Shown in pieces: positions 14,157 through 29,059 of a stretch of DNA of 64,000 nucleotides. The notes below the pieces were generated by a model that saw only the letters and a list, made by a program, of their open reading frames with translations, had not been told where the DNA came from and searched no databases. Made by a program: the position numbers and the translations under genes. The stretch is taken from assembly GCF_027596085.1 (NCBI RefSeq), contig NC_072449.1, forward strand, positions 21,760,334-21,824,333. Direction: 5' to 3'. Position 1 is the stretch's first letter. Each line of letters begins with the position of its first letter. This DNA is from Anoplopoma fimbria. Lineage: Eukaryota; Chordata; Actinopteri; Perciformes; Anoplopomatidae.

Positions 14157-17100
14157 CTGTTTAGCATAAAAAACATTGTTACCCAACATGCTGATATTCC
14201 TTCCCTCTGCAGCCATTTGTATGAAAAACAAACTGTATACTGGAGGACGTCGTGTTGACTACACGTGTGCTGCATAATATCAAATATACACTGTTTATTT
14301 GCACTTGATGGGAACTTGGTGGTGACTAGGTAAATCAAGAGGTGTCACTGATACTGATGTTTATTTCACAAAATATCTGTATATGGATTTGAATATATGT
14401 TTAATACTCCTCTTATGTATGTAATGTAAGTTTAGCAGCCAAAAAAAACTAAGAAACATTTGTAACACACTACTTTTAACCATGTACCTAAATGACATAG
14501 TAATGCACGTCTAAAAAATATTCTGATTATATAGCAGTATTATGATTGTTTGTTGCAAGGTCAGTGTTGACGTCTTACTTGGATTTCTTCATGTAGACCC
14601 AGTATGCCAGGCCAATAACTATAGTGGCGACGAGGAGACCAACAACAACTCCAACCACCAACTTGGTTTGGTCGTTATCATCTGATTGGTCTGTAAGACA
14701 AAACAGAAACATGAGACACCTGGGAGACACATTTCAGTGTGAAACTCCAGTCTGACTGCATACTGATACAGGTAAGCAAAAGAAGTCATTATGTGCAGTA
14801 AATGCATTGATGAATGGACACATCCGCACTGTACATGGTTATGACTCCTTGAGTTATTTGTTAATGACAGATATTCAGTGATTAATTTCATCAGCCAAAG
14901 GGATTATGGACAATGTTGACCTTTTGTCAGGATGCTGGTAGCTCCATTCCTCTTACTCTTTCATATATGTGTTTTGTTAATGACAACACACTGTCCAAAG
15001 ATTGGTTTTCCAGTTGAAGAGTCCAAGGTGATGGTAAATATTTAATCAAGAGCCTTCTTTCAGGGAGCAATATTTGATTCCCCCCGAAGACTTTACTTCC
15101 CCCCAACCCACCCATTCTTACAAGCAAGAAGGCCGCTACAACTTACCTTGCTTATCCATTCTCACCTCCTCAATTACTGAAATCAGATATAAAATAAAAT
15201 TAACTTCCAACAAAAGAGAAAAAAAAAAACCAAGTGTGATGTCCAGAAAATAATACCACTCTACCGCTATTCTACTTTTGCATGCAAGAAGTTCGAAAGA
15301 GGGAACAGATTAAATCCAGCATCCCAACATACACACCACTGAGTGAAGGGGGGGAAAGAGAAATGAAATGCAGTCTCAAACACTCGGGAATGAGTAAGCA
15401 AGGGAGAGCAAAGAATGATATTAACACTGCATGTTTTTTCACAGTGTCTACAAAGTGCTAAGAGCATGCAATGATGACATTTGGACAGTGGTGAGGTGTT
15501 AGAAGATAAATGATCAAATAGTAAACAGCTACTTATGTAACGAAACAGAAATCTGTTAACAGCTAAAAAAAAAAAGAGCAAAAATAACTGCTGATAATTT
15601 ATACATAATGTATCTATTCAGCATTTTGTTTTTTCCCCCACTTATCTTTCCCTAGTATGGATTAAAGTAAACTGATTTGGTTGATTATACAAAGTACTTT
15701 ATGTATCATAAAGGTCTGTGTCTGCCCCCAAAATATCTACTGATGAAAAAAAAGAAAACTTAATTAAGTGTGTTAACGCACATACCTTCTACATTGGGGT
15801 AGTTGGGGTAGAATTTCACCATTATGTAAAGTCAACATGCAGACAGAAAGAGTTAGTCAGCAGAGTAGGAAACATCTACAACGGCAGATTGAGAGTTAGT
15901 CTTTAGGAAAATCACGAAGCGGACAGAGACGAGAGAACCATTCTGCTACTTTGTACTTACGGGATGACACATTTATACTCCTGGTGTCCGAGCCAAACTC
16001 ATTGGACACCATACAAGAGACAGTAAGATTTGCAGTAGGCTCAACCTTGATCTTGTGTGTTACTTTTCCGTTGACGAAAGGAGTATCTTCACTCTAAAAG
16101 AATAAAAAACACAAATGTAAGTATTCAAATATCTGACTTTACAGTTTCTAATCCTGCCACACATGTTACAAGTGTATGTTTTGTACCACTAGGGGGCTAC
16201 ATTGGATTGATATGAGCCTTTTCGTGACAAAGACGCAGCGTGTGCCTCTGGGATATAGACACTTGAGTCCCACAGGAAAACCCCAGACACAAAGACAAAC
16301 TGCCAACACCCTTTTTTCTGTCCTGAACAAATACAAGAGGATGTGGAAATTTTGTAAATACCCATTACCTAGCTTGTATTCAAGCCTTACATTAGTATCT
16401 CTCTGAATAGGCTTTAAAGGATGGGATGGGAGGAGTGAAAATAAACTTTGACTGAAATGTAGTAATGTGTGTTATCTCCAAAATGTATTGTCCTTCAGTG
16501 AAAGACTGTTGTGCACCTTTGGAGTTGATTCATTATGACACACGAGTTTGGGTTTGGGTTTTGAGGTTAGAAACTGACTGAAAGGGCTGGAAAAAAATTG
16601 TAACCATCCCACACGCCCTCAGGTTAACGTGTAATTCAAACTGCTTCATTGAGTGATTCTGCTATCAGTGTGCACACAGGTACACCACAGAAACAAAAGA
16701 GAAAAAAAGGGTCCATTTAAAAAGAAAATTGTCTTCATGACAGTCTGGTGCAAAATACTGTGTTTGAGCCTCAGAGAAAATAAAGAAATGTACTCTTTCG
16801 AAACACCGAGCACAACCATCTAGAAATGTTTGGACTAGATAAGTATGGTAGCCGGAGAAAACACTAACAGTGCAAACTGCTATGCACATAACAGGGAGTA
16901 TTCACTCGTTGGCAAAAGCAAAGCATGAACTGTCTCAGGAGCAAGACACTGGCAAACCTTGGGCTTTCTAGCTTCCTCACAATGAAAGCAGGCTTAAACA
17001 GATTGCCTCTGTTTAGTTGCATCTTCACATCACTGTTGATGTTGTTCAGGTTTGTTTTGAGGAAAAGAAACGCCATTACACTTTAAAAAGTATATGAGCA

Positions 17101-20100
17101 TCTCAGTGGTTTGTCTTCACTGCTCAAGGAGACATGTATAGTGTCCGTACATTCATTGTAGGAAGACATGTATTTTCAGAAGTTGTTTTTGTTGTTTGTT
17201 GTTTGATGAACCAGACACCTAAATAACAAAGAGTATCCCTATTTGGATCCAAATAAGAAAACACAAGTTAACAAGCACACAGAGGAAACTCTTTCTACAT
17301 AATTGGATTGAGAAATCAGTTTGTTTTGGTTCGTCGGGTTACATAAATTCTGAGGTTCATTTATTGAAATTATGCAAAGGCCAATTTAGGACATTTTACA
17401 GCGTTTGCAATAGCTGATTCAAAGAAGCAAATCAGATTTCATTATAGTTTAAACACTATAATCCTTGGGATTTTAATGAAAACATCTCTTTTTTGATGTC
17501 AGCATTTTTCAGCAATAGCCCTACAATGTTTCAATATTAATTAATAAAATCTATATAGCAGTTTTCATTGTTGGTGGAAGAATCTCCCATTCCTACGCTG
17601 GATTAAAACTGCCCCTCTACACAACCTATTTATTAAAACAGTGTGATTTTGTTTGGCAGATACACCAGTTCAATACATACACTAAAAAAGTGTTTAAACC
17701 AAATTTACTGTTACTACAGTAACCGGGACTGAAATCTCAGGGATTATAATTTGAAACTGTGCTCGCAAACAGTAGACCTACCTGTTTTTATGAATTTGGA
17801 ATTATGTTATGGACTTTTTTTACACTGGTCATTTCCACACCCTCATTAACAGCTCCCAATATTTCAAATCCTAAATCTAGTCAAAATACCACATGTTTGC
17901 AGTTTGTTTGTCTACAGTTTTGTGCTACAGGTTGCCAGTTTACTTTTTGTTTTGAGGACTTTGTGAGTTGCATCTCCCATTAAACTCTTACAGTCATCAC
18001 TCTGGCATGGACATAAAAACAAAAATGTTCCTTGAGTACCAGCAAGTACATTAGACATTTCACATTCAGCCTGACACCAAATCTAAATTTGTCCATGTCT
18101 ATCGATCTAGAAAGTCCTGCGTGAAACTGTATTGAGAATCTCACAGAATCTTGTGAGGCGCAGACGATGTCTGATGCCTTGAACCATAAAAACACGAGCG
18201 TGCATACCGAGGTGCCGTTGATGCTCCAGGAAACAGCTGGCTTTGGAGAACCTTCAACCTCACAGATCAGGACTTTATGTTTGCCGTCTTCACCGCGCTT
18301 CTTGGAGAGTTGCTTGATCACTGGAGCACCTGCAACCAGACGTAATTCTTAAGATATACATCAGAGTGAGTGCACGTGTGGCGTGAACGGTTGCATTTCA
18401 TTCATGCATGCCTGCACACAAATTGAAAACGTTTTAGTCAAATCCCTACTGAAAATAATTATTTCACATTTTGGGAAAAAAGCTTTTTCTCTTCGTTGGT
18501 GAGAGGAAGATGAGAAGCTTGATTCCATTCACCATGTTTATAAGGAAAGTATGGCACAAAAGCCAGCAGGCAGTTAGCTTAGCATAAAGACCTTGAAAGC
18601 CTGACTATGTTCAAAGGTAACAAAAGGTACCTACTATCACACTTAACAGGTTGCATCTTGTTTTAACTGTACAAAAACAACAAATAGTGGTTGTGAGGAA
18701 CTTTCTGAACTCTGCTGGTTTCCTGGCAACCCCCCATAAAACCACAATGAGTCGTTTTGACACTTTGGAATTTCTGTACAAATTGAACTAACAAGACACA
18801 ACATGCTAATACTTTAACATAATTATTTTTCCTGTTTCCTCGCAATTCCCGTATCTAAGCTAAACTCATCTAACCTGCCACTGGCTGTAGGTCGTACAGA
18901 CATGAGAGCTGTATGAATCATATTTCCCTGTAATCTCACAGTTTCCTTTAAGTCCTTACCTTCAACAGCCAGCTCAAGAAAAGCCTTTTGGCTGAGGAGC
19001 CCCATCTTCACCTCACACTCATAGCGGCCAGAGTCAGCGTAAGTCAGCTTGGTAAACTTGGGCTCCTTGTCCAGTTTAACATTGTCCTGAATTAAATGAG
19101 AGGGATACGAGCACGGTCAATACTAACCAGAAATGTTTCTTCACTGAATCAGGCTTTGTTGTATAAAAGATTACTTTTACCTTTGTCCAGGAGACCTTGT
19201 TGTCTCCAGAGGCAACAATCTTGAGAGTTAGATCCAAGGCATCACCGGCACTCTTGACGATGCTTCCAAAGGGGCTTAAATTGATGTCTAGGTCTAACAA
19301 GAGAGGAGAGGATGGTGAAGAGATTGTTCAGAGGCCTGACAAGGATCGAAAACATTCCTGTTGTTAACCACACAACCCTGCACTTGGCTCACTGCCCTGC
19401 AGATGCAGCTTATTAGAGGCAGAGCTGTGGAAACAACATTTCTCTCCATAACGCACAGTAAGACTGGAAGGCTGGTAAAGAGAGAAATGAAGACGTTCTT
19501 TTCATTAGCAAATAGCAAATTAGAGTAACAAATGACAGGTAGAAAAGGAAATTACGCTGACCATTACGCTGGCGTGTGGAAAAAATTGCAGTAATTTCCA
19601 CTTTTGAATAAATACAACATGTTTTGGTCTCTTACAGCTGACTGTGATGTTCTTAGTTGCTTCCATTGTCGGGTCGTCAACAAGGGAGCATTTGTATTCA
19701 CCAGTGGAGTCACGCGAGACATCCGTGATGGTGTAAGTATCTGCATTTTCCACTTTCACCAACTCTCCCTTAAAAGACATACAATCAAACAATGATGGGC
19801 GGTTAGTTTCTAATGACTTATTGAAGAAAAACAACACAATACACAAGCATGAATGGAATACATTTATGAGCGTCTCAATGAGATATTGCTGGGCATGTGT
19901 ACCTTAAGGTGGAAGTTAAAGGCGGTAGGAGGTGGGTTACCGTCTGCCACACACTTCAGAGTCACGTTGTCGCCTTCTACAAGGGGGTCCTTAGCAGTTA
20001 CCTGAAGGACGATGTTCTCTGGGGAGTCTGCGCGGGAAAAAAGGAGACGGACAGTTAGAGAGGGGATGTACAGTATGTGAGGGTGGAGGGCGTATTAAGT

Positions 20101-23100
20101 AAAGCGCGTGCCCCCAACATCTGAACCCAGGGACTGCAGAGATAGACTGTCAGCACACTACAGAGAGGTCTAGCTTTGTGCCTCAGTATTGGTTATGACC
20201 AACTTAAAACTGCAGATGAGGAGATGGTTGGATTGCAGTCATATTCTGAGGCATTAGACCAAACAATCCTTTCATAGCTCAATATTTCAGCCCCATCTAA
20301 GAAGAAACTCTTCAAATGTCTTGTAAGAAAGTGTTCCGAACAGATAAGTTTTACTTTAAAAAGCCAGGTTGAGCAGATAACTTCAATATTTGATGCTGAG
20401 TTTGGTTTAAATCCCACTACAGAGCTACAGAATCCACACCTCATTTTTCAACTGTCACCATTAAAGGTACTGCTACTGTTGTCTTTCTTGGCTGGAAGCA
20501 AAAGAATGACATAAAACACTGTTAATGTAGTCTAAAGTCTGGAAAATAACACAGGCAGCCTGTCTCCACTGGTTATAGCTGGGGTTTATAAAAGAGATTT
20601 TCTCAGTGTTTGTTTAGAGCTTATGGGTCAGGAGCTGCTGCTGATGTAGTCTAGTCCTGAAGAGACAATGTGTGTGATGTTGAAGAAACTTGACCTCCCT
20701 TATATAGGCAGGCTACTGTTTTTAAATTCACATCATGTCATATTAAGTGATGTTTGCAAGCAGTCTACTCGCCAAAAATATATAAAAATCACATTATACT
20801 GAACAGAAACATTACCCCTTAAATAATTGAAGCTTTGTTCTGAAAACAGTGTTTCGCTAGTCAATATTTAACTTTTTTATCTGTGAATAAATTATATTAT
20901 ACTGAGGGGGGAAAAGCATGGATACTACTACCAAGAAAAATTCTTAAACAGATCAACCTGGTATGAAATTATTGTGAGTGATTTTCTACAAGTAGAGAAA
21001 CCCCCTGCTGCAGCCTTGTTCTCCTAACCTTTCAACAGCAAGACTGGAATGCATTCAGTCAGAAACCACTTGCTTTAAGTCTCCACAACAAAAAAAAATT
21101 CTGTATTAAAAATAGAAAATATTTATAAAATTCTAGTCTGCACTTGTTTCTCTACCAAAATACTAAAGCCGATATACAATTTGGGTTGTTTTTATAATTA
21201 AGATGGACATACCAACATAAGGGAGGAAAATATGCTTAAATACGCTTATTCACTTTCTTGCAAAGAATTGGATCAGAGGATCAATACCACTCTTATAAAT
21301 GTCTATTAAATATGAAGCTACTTCAGGAGACGGTCAGTTTCGCTCAGCATAAAGACCGGAAACAGGGGGAAAATCCAGCCTGGCTTTTCTGCAAGGGTAA
21401 ACCATCCTTCTACCGCTACCTCTAAAGCTAATTAACACATAGTATCTTGTTTGTTTAATTTGTACAAAAAAAGTTTCGTACATATAGACCTTGCCAGGCT
21501 AGTTGATTCCCTCTTTTTCCCTGTTTCCAGTCTCTATCTCAAGCTAAATTAACCAGCTGCTGGATGTAGCTTATTATTTACAGTGCTGCCATGAGAACAG
21601 TATTGATTGTCTTATCTGGCTCTCAGCAAGAAAGAGAATAAGTACTCAAAATGTTGAACTAATCCTTAAAGAAATCCTTGAAAATGTGGATCCTGATCTG
21701 TAACAAAAACTACCCACCACACCTTGACACATGATGTAATTTAAGATTAAATATTACTATAACTCTGTGAGCAGGTTTTTTTAAATCCTGCAACAATTTA
21801 AAAAATATATTTTACTTTGGAGAGGTAAATATAGGGCAGAGCGTTGACTAGTCTGAGGCGATGTTACTGACAGAAATATCATCAACTAGAATTTTGGTCT
21901 TTCATATTGTACAGAAGTTAGTCTGACAACAGCTCGTCCGCAAACAGAAGCTGATGCAGTTTAGCAAGTCTGTCCAGTGAAGGTTGTTAGCGGGGTTCGA
22001 GGACTCACAGGTGATTGTGAAGGTCGCAGGAGAGGACACCAGCTCCGGGCCCACAGTGTTCTGAGTGCTGCAGGTGAACTCAGCGTCCGTGTCTTCCTTC
22101 TCGGCTGAGTACTCCAGTATGGAAGAAGTAGTTGAAAGGCCAGTAACAGGGTCCACCAGCACCGATGCTTCGATGGAAATCCCTAGACAGAAAACAAACA
22201 ACTCTGTCTAAAAAAACTCTAAAAAGTAAAACATGGTATCAAGACCAAAACACTGCATTCGGTGAGTCAGCGAGTGCAGCACAATTCATCACTGAAGGAT
22301 AATTTACTGTCCCAGTCAGAGAGAATAAATACATCTGTGTAGGTAACATTTATAAATGTCAGCACTCCAAAGAGCTGTTTTGTTATCATTTATAATCATC
22401 CAACAGAACGAAGAATACACACCTTTCCCATCAGCCACCAGAGGCACATTGTTCTTCAGCCATGTGATATTTACAGCTGGATTGGAGTCTTTTGCAACAC
22501 ACGTCCCGAGCTGTGGAACAAAAACAAAAAATATATTTGAAAGAAAATAGCAAAAGACTGCACTTGGAAAGAAAGTATTGAAAAAAATAACCATTTCATG
22601 AATGTGAGTAAATCTGCATATTTTTAAATGACCAAACATTTGTGCAAATTGGCTTTTTCAGAGCCTTTCTGACCATGAAATGCCCTAAGCATTTCTAAAG
22701 CCCCTCAGATCCTTTGGGTATTCTAATTGCAGTAGAGGATATTCTGCTCTTTAGTAATTCATGAGAATCACTTCAAAGAAGTCATTACTGTAGTAGCATG
22801 GTCTCTGCTATGCCTAAAGTTACCTTAGCTCAATTGAAGGATTTCCCTTGATGGTTTACTGCATAAGATAATGTATGTATAAGCAATGTTTATCATTAAA
22901 AACCCACCTTAGTTAGTTTGCCAATCTCCAGTTCTTTGGCTTTGTCAGAAATCTCCAGGCCTGTCGCCGTCTCTACAATACATTAAAAAAAAGTTGAATT
23001 AATGAACAGAGTGTTGGTGTGGGGGATTTGTGTGCTGCATGTCAGTCATTACAGCACTTTAACTGAAGTTATTAGAAAAAAGGAAAGTTATATTAGACGC

Positions 23101-26100
23101 ATGCCAGCTTGTACTCACTGTAGATCACCACAGTAACTGGGTATTCTTTGATGTCTGCAACAGCCACCATGCAGGTGAAAGTGCGCTGGTCAGTCAGCTT
23201 GGCTGCAGAGATCAGCAGGCTGAAGTTTGCAGCCAAGCTAATGCGACTCTTGTATTCATCCGTAGCGCTGATTGAAACATTCTGTTTATTCATCTTGACC
23301 AGCAGGTCTCCCGTAAGTCCCTCTCCTTTGTCCTAGAGGGCAGAGCAGAGTGCACTTGATACGTGTCTGTCACATATGGCATTGACTTCCAGTTCAAATA
23401 AAAAGCACACAGTGTTTTGTTCCTCGCCCTCTGTTCATACAGTGTCATGTGGAGGGACAGATGCGCGGCCTAATGCACATTGCCACTCAGACTGGGCGTG
23501 GTTCAGACATGATAAGTGGGTGTCAGACGGGGATCACCATTTTGAATCTATTGACCTTCACTGTTTGACTTACATATTTCCATTTAGTGATCAGGATGTC
23601 CTCGGTTTTCAGGGCTCCATTGTTGCAGGGGATCTCTAATGTTTCCCCATACAGGCCGAAAACAGTCTCCAAACCGCTGACTGCGAAAGAGAAAAGAAGA
23701 GAAACAATTTACAATTACTTTTTCAGAAGGGTCAGCTCCAACACAGCATGACATTTCTTGACAGAAAATTGAAATCAGTTATTATTCTGAATGCTTTAGA
23801 TGTCCCCTCTTTCTGCACATATTTGACTGACATTTATCAATACCACTTAGTGTTCCCCTACATACACTAAGAACAGCAGTTTCGATGGAGTTCTGCTTAT
23901 TTTACAACCCCCTTGGTAAAAAAAAAAAAAAAAAAAAAAAACAACAAAACCTTGCCTGCCCTAAATTTCTTTCAAAACATCACTATGGAGACAAAGTGCT
24001 TGAGAGGGGGGATGGGAGGAGGGTGGCAGCAGAAGAGTCTCAATGGGCTGCGATGAAGGGTCAGAGCCAGAGGGCTCCAGGGAAGAAGGGGCTGCCATGG
24101 CCCGACTGAAAATGAGGTGCTACTCCGTTTTTGGTATTCAGATTCACATTTCAGATATCTCTGGGTTCAGGCTACGTTTACGCACGAGTGGGCGGGTGGA
24201 GACGAAAACCTGACAGCTAAAATCCAAAACAGCTCATCAGCTGTTCAGTAAAGTGTAAGAGAACAAAGCAGTGGCCAAACCCATAATCCATCTGTTGAAT
24301 CGGTGTCAAATAATGTTCGTCGATTTCACAGGAAAAGTGCAAAACAATGACGGCACTCAAACATTCTGTGTGCATTCAACCCTGAAATTGTGTGATTATA
24401 TTCACGCACAACAAAACTGCTGCAAACTGTAATGTCATTTCTGCACTGCAACTAAAGTTTTGGTCTCCATTTGCCTCCTAGCTCCTCAGGCATTTAAAAG
24501 TTCCCTCAGAGTGGTGCAAAGATGGTGCGGTAAATACATTTGAGGTGTGCGTGATACTCATTTGAATCCCATTTGAATCGAGGTAAATACTTTTACTATG
24601 GTTACCATTGTCTCCATCAGGACGGAGTCACAACTGGGACCCTTAAGGCAAAACTGCACAATTGCTTGTGATGTCAGGATAAGCCCAAACGTTTGCATCC
24701 TACTCTGTCTGTTTGTTTTCCTACAAGTTAAGCCCGTCTAGTCAAGTGTCATTTTCACATCACGACAATAGGATGAGTTCCTAAATGGCTGGTACTCTCA
24801 TAATGTGTTGCCTTTCTAAAGATACACAACAATATGAAACAGTTAGCCTCAACTAAACACAGTCTGCCGTCCTCCTGACACTGAACAACTTCCCACTACC
24901 GACACTTGTCACTCATCTTTATGAGGTGTCAGCTTTGAAACAACCCTGAGTCTGATGCTGAACTAACCAGAGTCACTAAAGCCTGTCAGGAAAGCCAATA
25001 CAGCAAGCAGATGACAAACAACAGACAATTGAATAATGTTATTTTCTAAAGGCCATGTCCTGCTTTATGTTTAGCTCTATTGCATTTTCTTTTAAGATGT
25101 TTCCTGCCTGTTTTGTAACTGATGTGACTGCCCTGCCCTGTGGCCACTAATCTCAGTTTAAAAGGAATAGTTCTGCATTTGGGAAATATACTCATTTCTC
25201 TTGGGGAGAAAAAGATGAGATGATTGATATCACTTGAATGTCTGGTAAATTTGAAGCTACAGCCAGCAGCCGGTTAGCTTAGCCTAGCTTAAAGACTGGA
25301 AACAGGGAAAACAGCTAGCCTAGCTCTGTGCAAAGGTGACAAGATGCACCTGCCAGCACCTCTAAAGCTCACCTATAAATTGTGTTATATCTCATTTGTT
25401 TAATCTGTACAAAACATGTAAAAACTAAACAAATGTGAATTTTCCAGACCAGGCTGGTTGTTTTAATATTGACAGTATTTATGCTAAACTAAGCTAGCAG
25501 TCTCCTGACAGTATAATCATATATATTATAATAATAAAAAAAAAAGAGAAAAAGGTGTATGTCCAAAAAATCCTTCCCCCTAAATATCCACAACAGCTAA
25601 ACCTACCACTGGCTGCTTCATTCACATTCACAAGTTGTATGCCACGTTCAAAAATCTTTTTTTATTTTGTTCAAAACATGAAAAGTGGATAATTCACTGC
25701 TAATTCATTATGCCATCCATTTCAAGCTAGATTAATGGATGCTAAAACATCAGGAATTACCAATACAGAGACCAGGAAACAAAAATATACACAGAATAGA
25801 ACAGCAGGGATTTAAACATGCATGAGCTAAAGCTGTGGTGATGACTATAATCAGTTTTTTTTAAAGCTCTAACTGTGAGCACCGAAGCAATGTAACACAC
25901 ACAATAAAAAAAATAAAAAAATAAGACTGATACTGCAGCACGTCAGCCACATAGATACAATTCCTGCATTTAAATAAGGCTCAGCGACATTTAATAGTGG
26001 CAGCAAGGGATAAAAACAAACCTCACCACATTTCAACTGCTGACAGTTTTACCAGGAATTCTTCACCAAACACAGGGATAAGCTCTGTCACTTGTCAACT

Positions 26101-29005
26101 GCAGTACAATTAAAACTGTCTCCTGCATTGATTCCTCTTATTATCCATGATTTGCCACACCTACAACCTGTTCCTTTCGCATCATAAAGTGATTTCAAAG
26201 GATTACAAGCTTCTTTTGAATCAAGACATTCATTGATCAGTCTCAATAAGTGATTTTGCTTACATTTCCCGACTTAAGCACATTTTCCACACTCACGCAT
26301 TGAGTTTGCCATAATAGCTCTTTTCTTAATCATTTCATGAAATCTATAGAATTGTATACGGGGCAGCTAATGGGCTGTAAATTTGTGTCTTTATTTCACA
26401 GAGTCTGGCTCACATCAAGTTATTGGCAACTGGGTGTGCATCAGTCCCATCCACCTGAAATGGCAATGCAGGTTACTGGTGCAAACACTGTATGCTAATG
26501 TAGCCGTCCAACACTCCCTTGTTTTGTGTTCCTAATGTAAATCTAATGAAACTGACTTTCATGCTTGAATGTGCTTTAGCTTCACATGCAGGGTTCTGGT
26601 CGAGGCGTAAAAGATTGCACACGCTGGGCGGAAAATAAGAGACATTGTGAATCTATTAGGAGGTTGAATTAATGAGCTCCCTGTGCAGGACATGGACACA
26701 TGTTTTGCATATATATGTCAAATCCAATAATAACCTGCTACATTTCAAATCTGGAGTGCCTTTACAGTGCCAAAAATAATCTGTCAATATAGATTAGGTG
26801 TTACACCCGGGTATGCCAGAATACTCTAATGGCCGAGGAACCATCCAAACTTTTAGAAAGTAGTTGACATCCGAGTCCACCTGTTTTCCCAGTGTTGAGC
26901 CTCAAACTTCTCAGGAGAGAGTCCTGCACAACCTGCTGATTCTTACTGTTGTAAAGTAACAAGAGTCAGTTATATACGGGTTACATTGCAAGCGCTGCAG
27001 GGTTGGAGAGGTTATCGCACTCCCAGTATAATAGACTCTTTACATTTCAAATTCAAATAGGCAGTTTTGAATATTCAAATAAAGCTGTGTTCAGCCTCAC
27101 TGAGAAATTTTTAAGAGTCTGTATGAAGGAAAAGGCTTTATCTGTGCAGATTACACTGTTACACAATGAGAGTAAATCGCACATGTTGAGTTACAGAAGA
27201 CAAAGCTCCTGCTGCTTACTGAGATAAGGTAATCCTTTGCCACAAAAGTAGGTGAACAGTGTGACTCCACATTGACAAACGCATGCACGCAAACTAAGCA
27301 TACAAAAAATCATCACTTCTAAAAGTTGTCTATGATGAGGGAGCAATGGATACAAAGTCTAACCATTATGTTTTGTTGCGATTGTCTTAGAGGTTAAGGT
27401 TATTTCTTTCTTGTCTTCTGACCTAAAACCCACTTTGTAGAATCACATTGAAATGGTGTTAACTAAATCTTTGCCAAAAACTGGCCTTGCACATTTGATG
27501 ATGTAAAGCATTGTTATGCATTTTATTTAACTGTATTAACTTTCAAATTTAAATTCATTCACAGACAAGGACATTAACAGTATGTCATCATTCATTGTAA
27601 TATTACAATTCTATTGGAGAAGGATGATGAAAATACAGTTAAAAAAACTCCCAATAGAAGAAATATGCTTATTTGAGATTTGGTTGTAATATTTCTGTGT
27701 AAAAACCATTAAAGCTAATCACAGATACAGATCATATGAAAACCATTTGTATTTAAACATGTTTTAAAGCTGGGGTTTCAGAGACTCCAAACTGAAGTAA
27801 TGCATCTTTGTTTTTTGCAGACTTTTGAAACAATTCATATAAAATGATTAAACGTAATGAAGAATCAAGCTGATAAAACAATGATAAGTACGTTTATTAA
27901 AATGAAGAAGATTCTGGGTCTCCAAGCAGCAGATCAGTGTTAAGCAGCACTATTTTCCAGTGCACTACATCTCTGTCTTTACAAATCATTTATTGGCACT
28001 TAAGTTCTTTGAACCCAAAATAGCTACGTTTGATGTGAATTTCTCTATACTTTGGAAAGAGGAGTTCTCATACTGGACAGAAATAATAGCTAATATTTGG
28101 GTGGGGGGTAAATCAAGTAACAGGCGAGTGACAAGAGACAGGAGGCAGCACCACAGGAGACACTTTCATGTTCCTGATTAAGGCGCTTCTATCTCTGAGA
28201 AGAGACAGGTGACGACAGCTCAGATATAAAGCTCGCCAGGGAAATCAGCTACCTACCCCACTAGTCTCTGTATCCCTGTTTTGCTACCTTACGCCCTCCC
28301 ATTTGTGTGTGTGTGTGTGCCTGTGTGTGTGCGCACATCGTTCAGCTGCAACATCCAAAAGAAAACGGGGGCCCAAACTTATTAAGTGCTGAAAATGAGG
28401 ATTGTGCAGTGAATGGTGATCCCATGGCGCATGTCCACAAAGACTTGATGGCAAATAGCCTCGCTTCAGAAGCGGTTCAGCGGTGAGGGAGCAGACAGAA
28501 CCACTTCAACTAGATCAATAATACTTGAGGAAAGGCGAGATTCTTATAGTGAATGGTGCTTGCCTAAAGAGCAAGAAATCAAAGAACAGCTAACCCTACG
28601 TGACATTCTTCTTCTGGTCCTTGTCTTTTCTTTAATAATTTAACAAGTGCTGAAACGAGGAGAGATCAGAGATTTAATAAGCTCGATCTCTCATTATTTG
28701 CTGTCAAGAAAAACAGAGGGACTGCTGTCAAATTTAAAGCTGCACAATGTTTCGAAAAATTGCTCCGTCTACCAGCAGGTTCACCAAATTGTCCTTGTAG
28801 CCATTTAATAGGCTAATATATGAGCTCTAAAGGCTGCTGTTTAGTCAGCTCACACCCTTAGTTCATATTTTACTATGAAAAGCACATGACTGTATTTGAA
28901 TTGTGTTACAGTACCAGTTCATGCTGAGGAAGTGGTCCAGACCAGCTTGCTGAAGAAGATTTTGACAAAAAAAATACCCAGCTACATCCTCACTATCTCT
29001 GTAAG

Positions 29006-29059
<54 letters not shown>

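Noticed and set aside
14054..14338. 94-residue ORF extending the last alcam exon to the right
   Set aside because: Only 14054-14156 is coding. The extension crosses the splice acceptor and is intron sequence.
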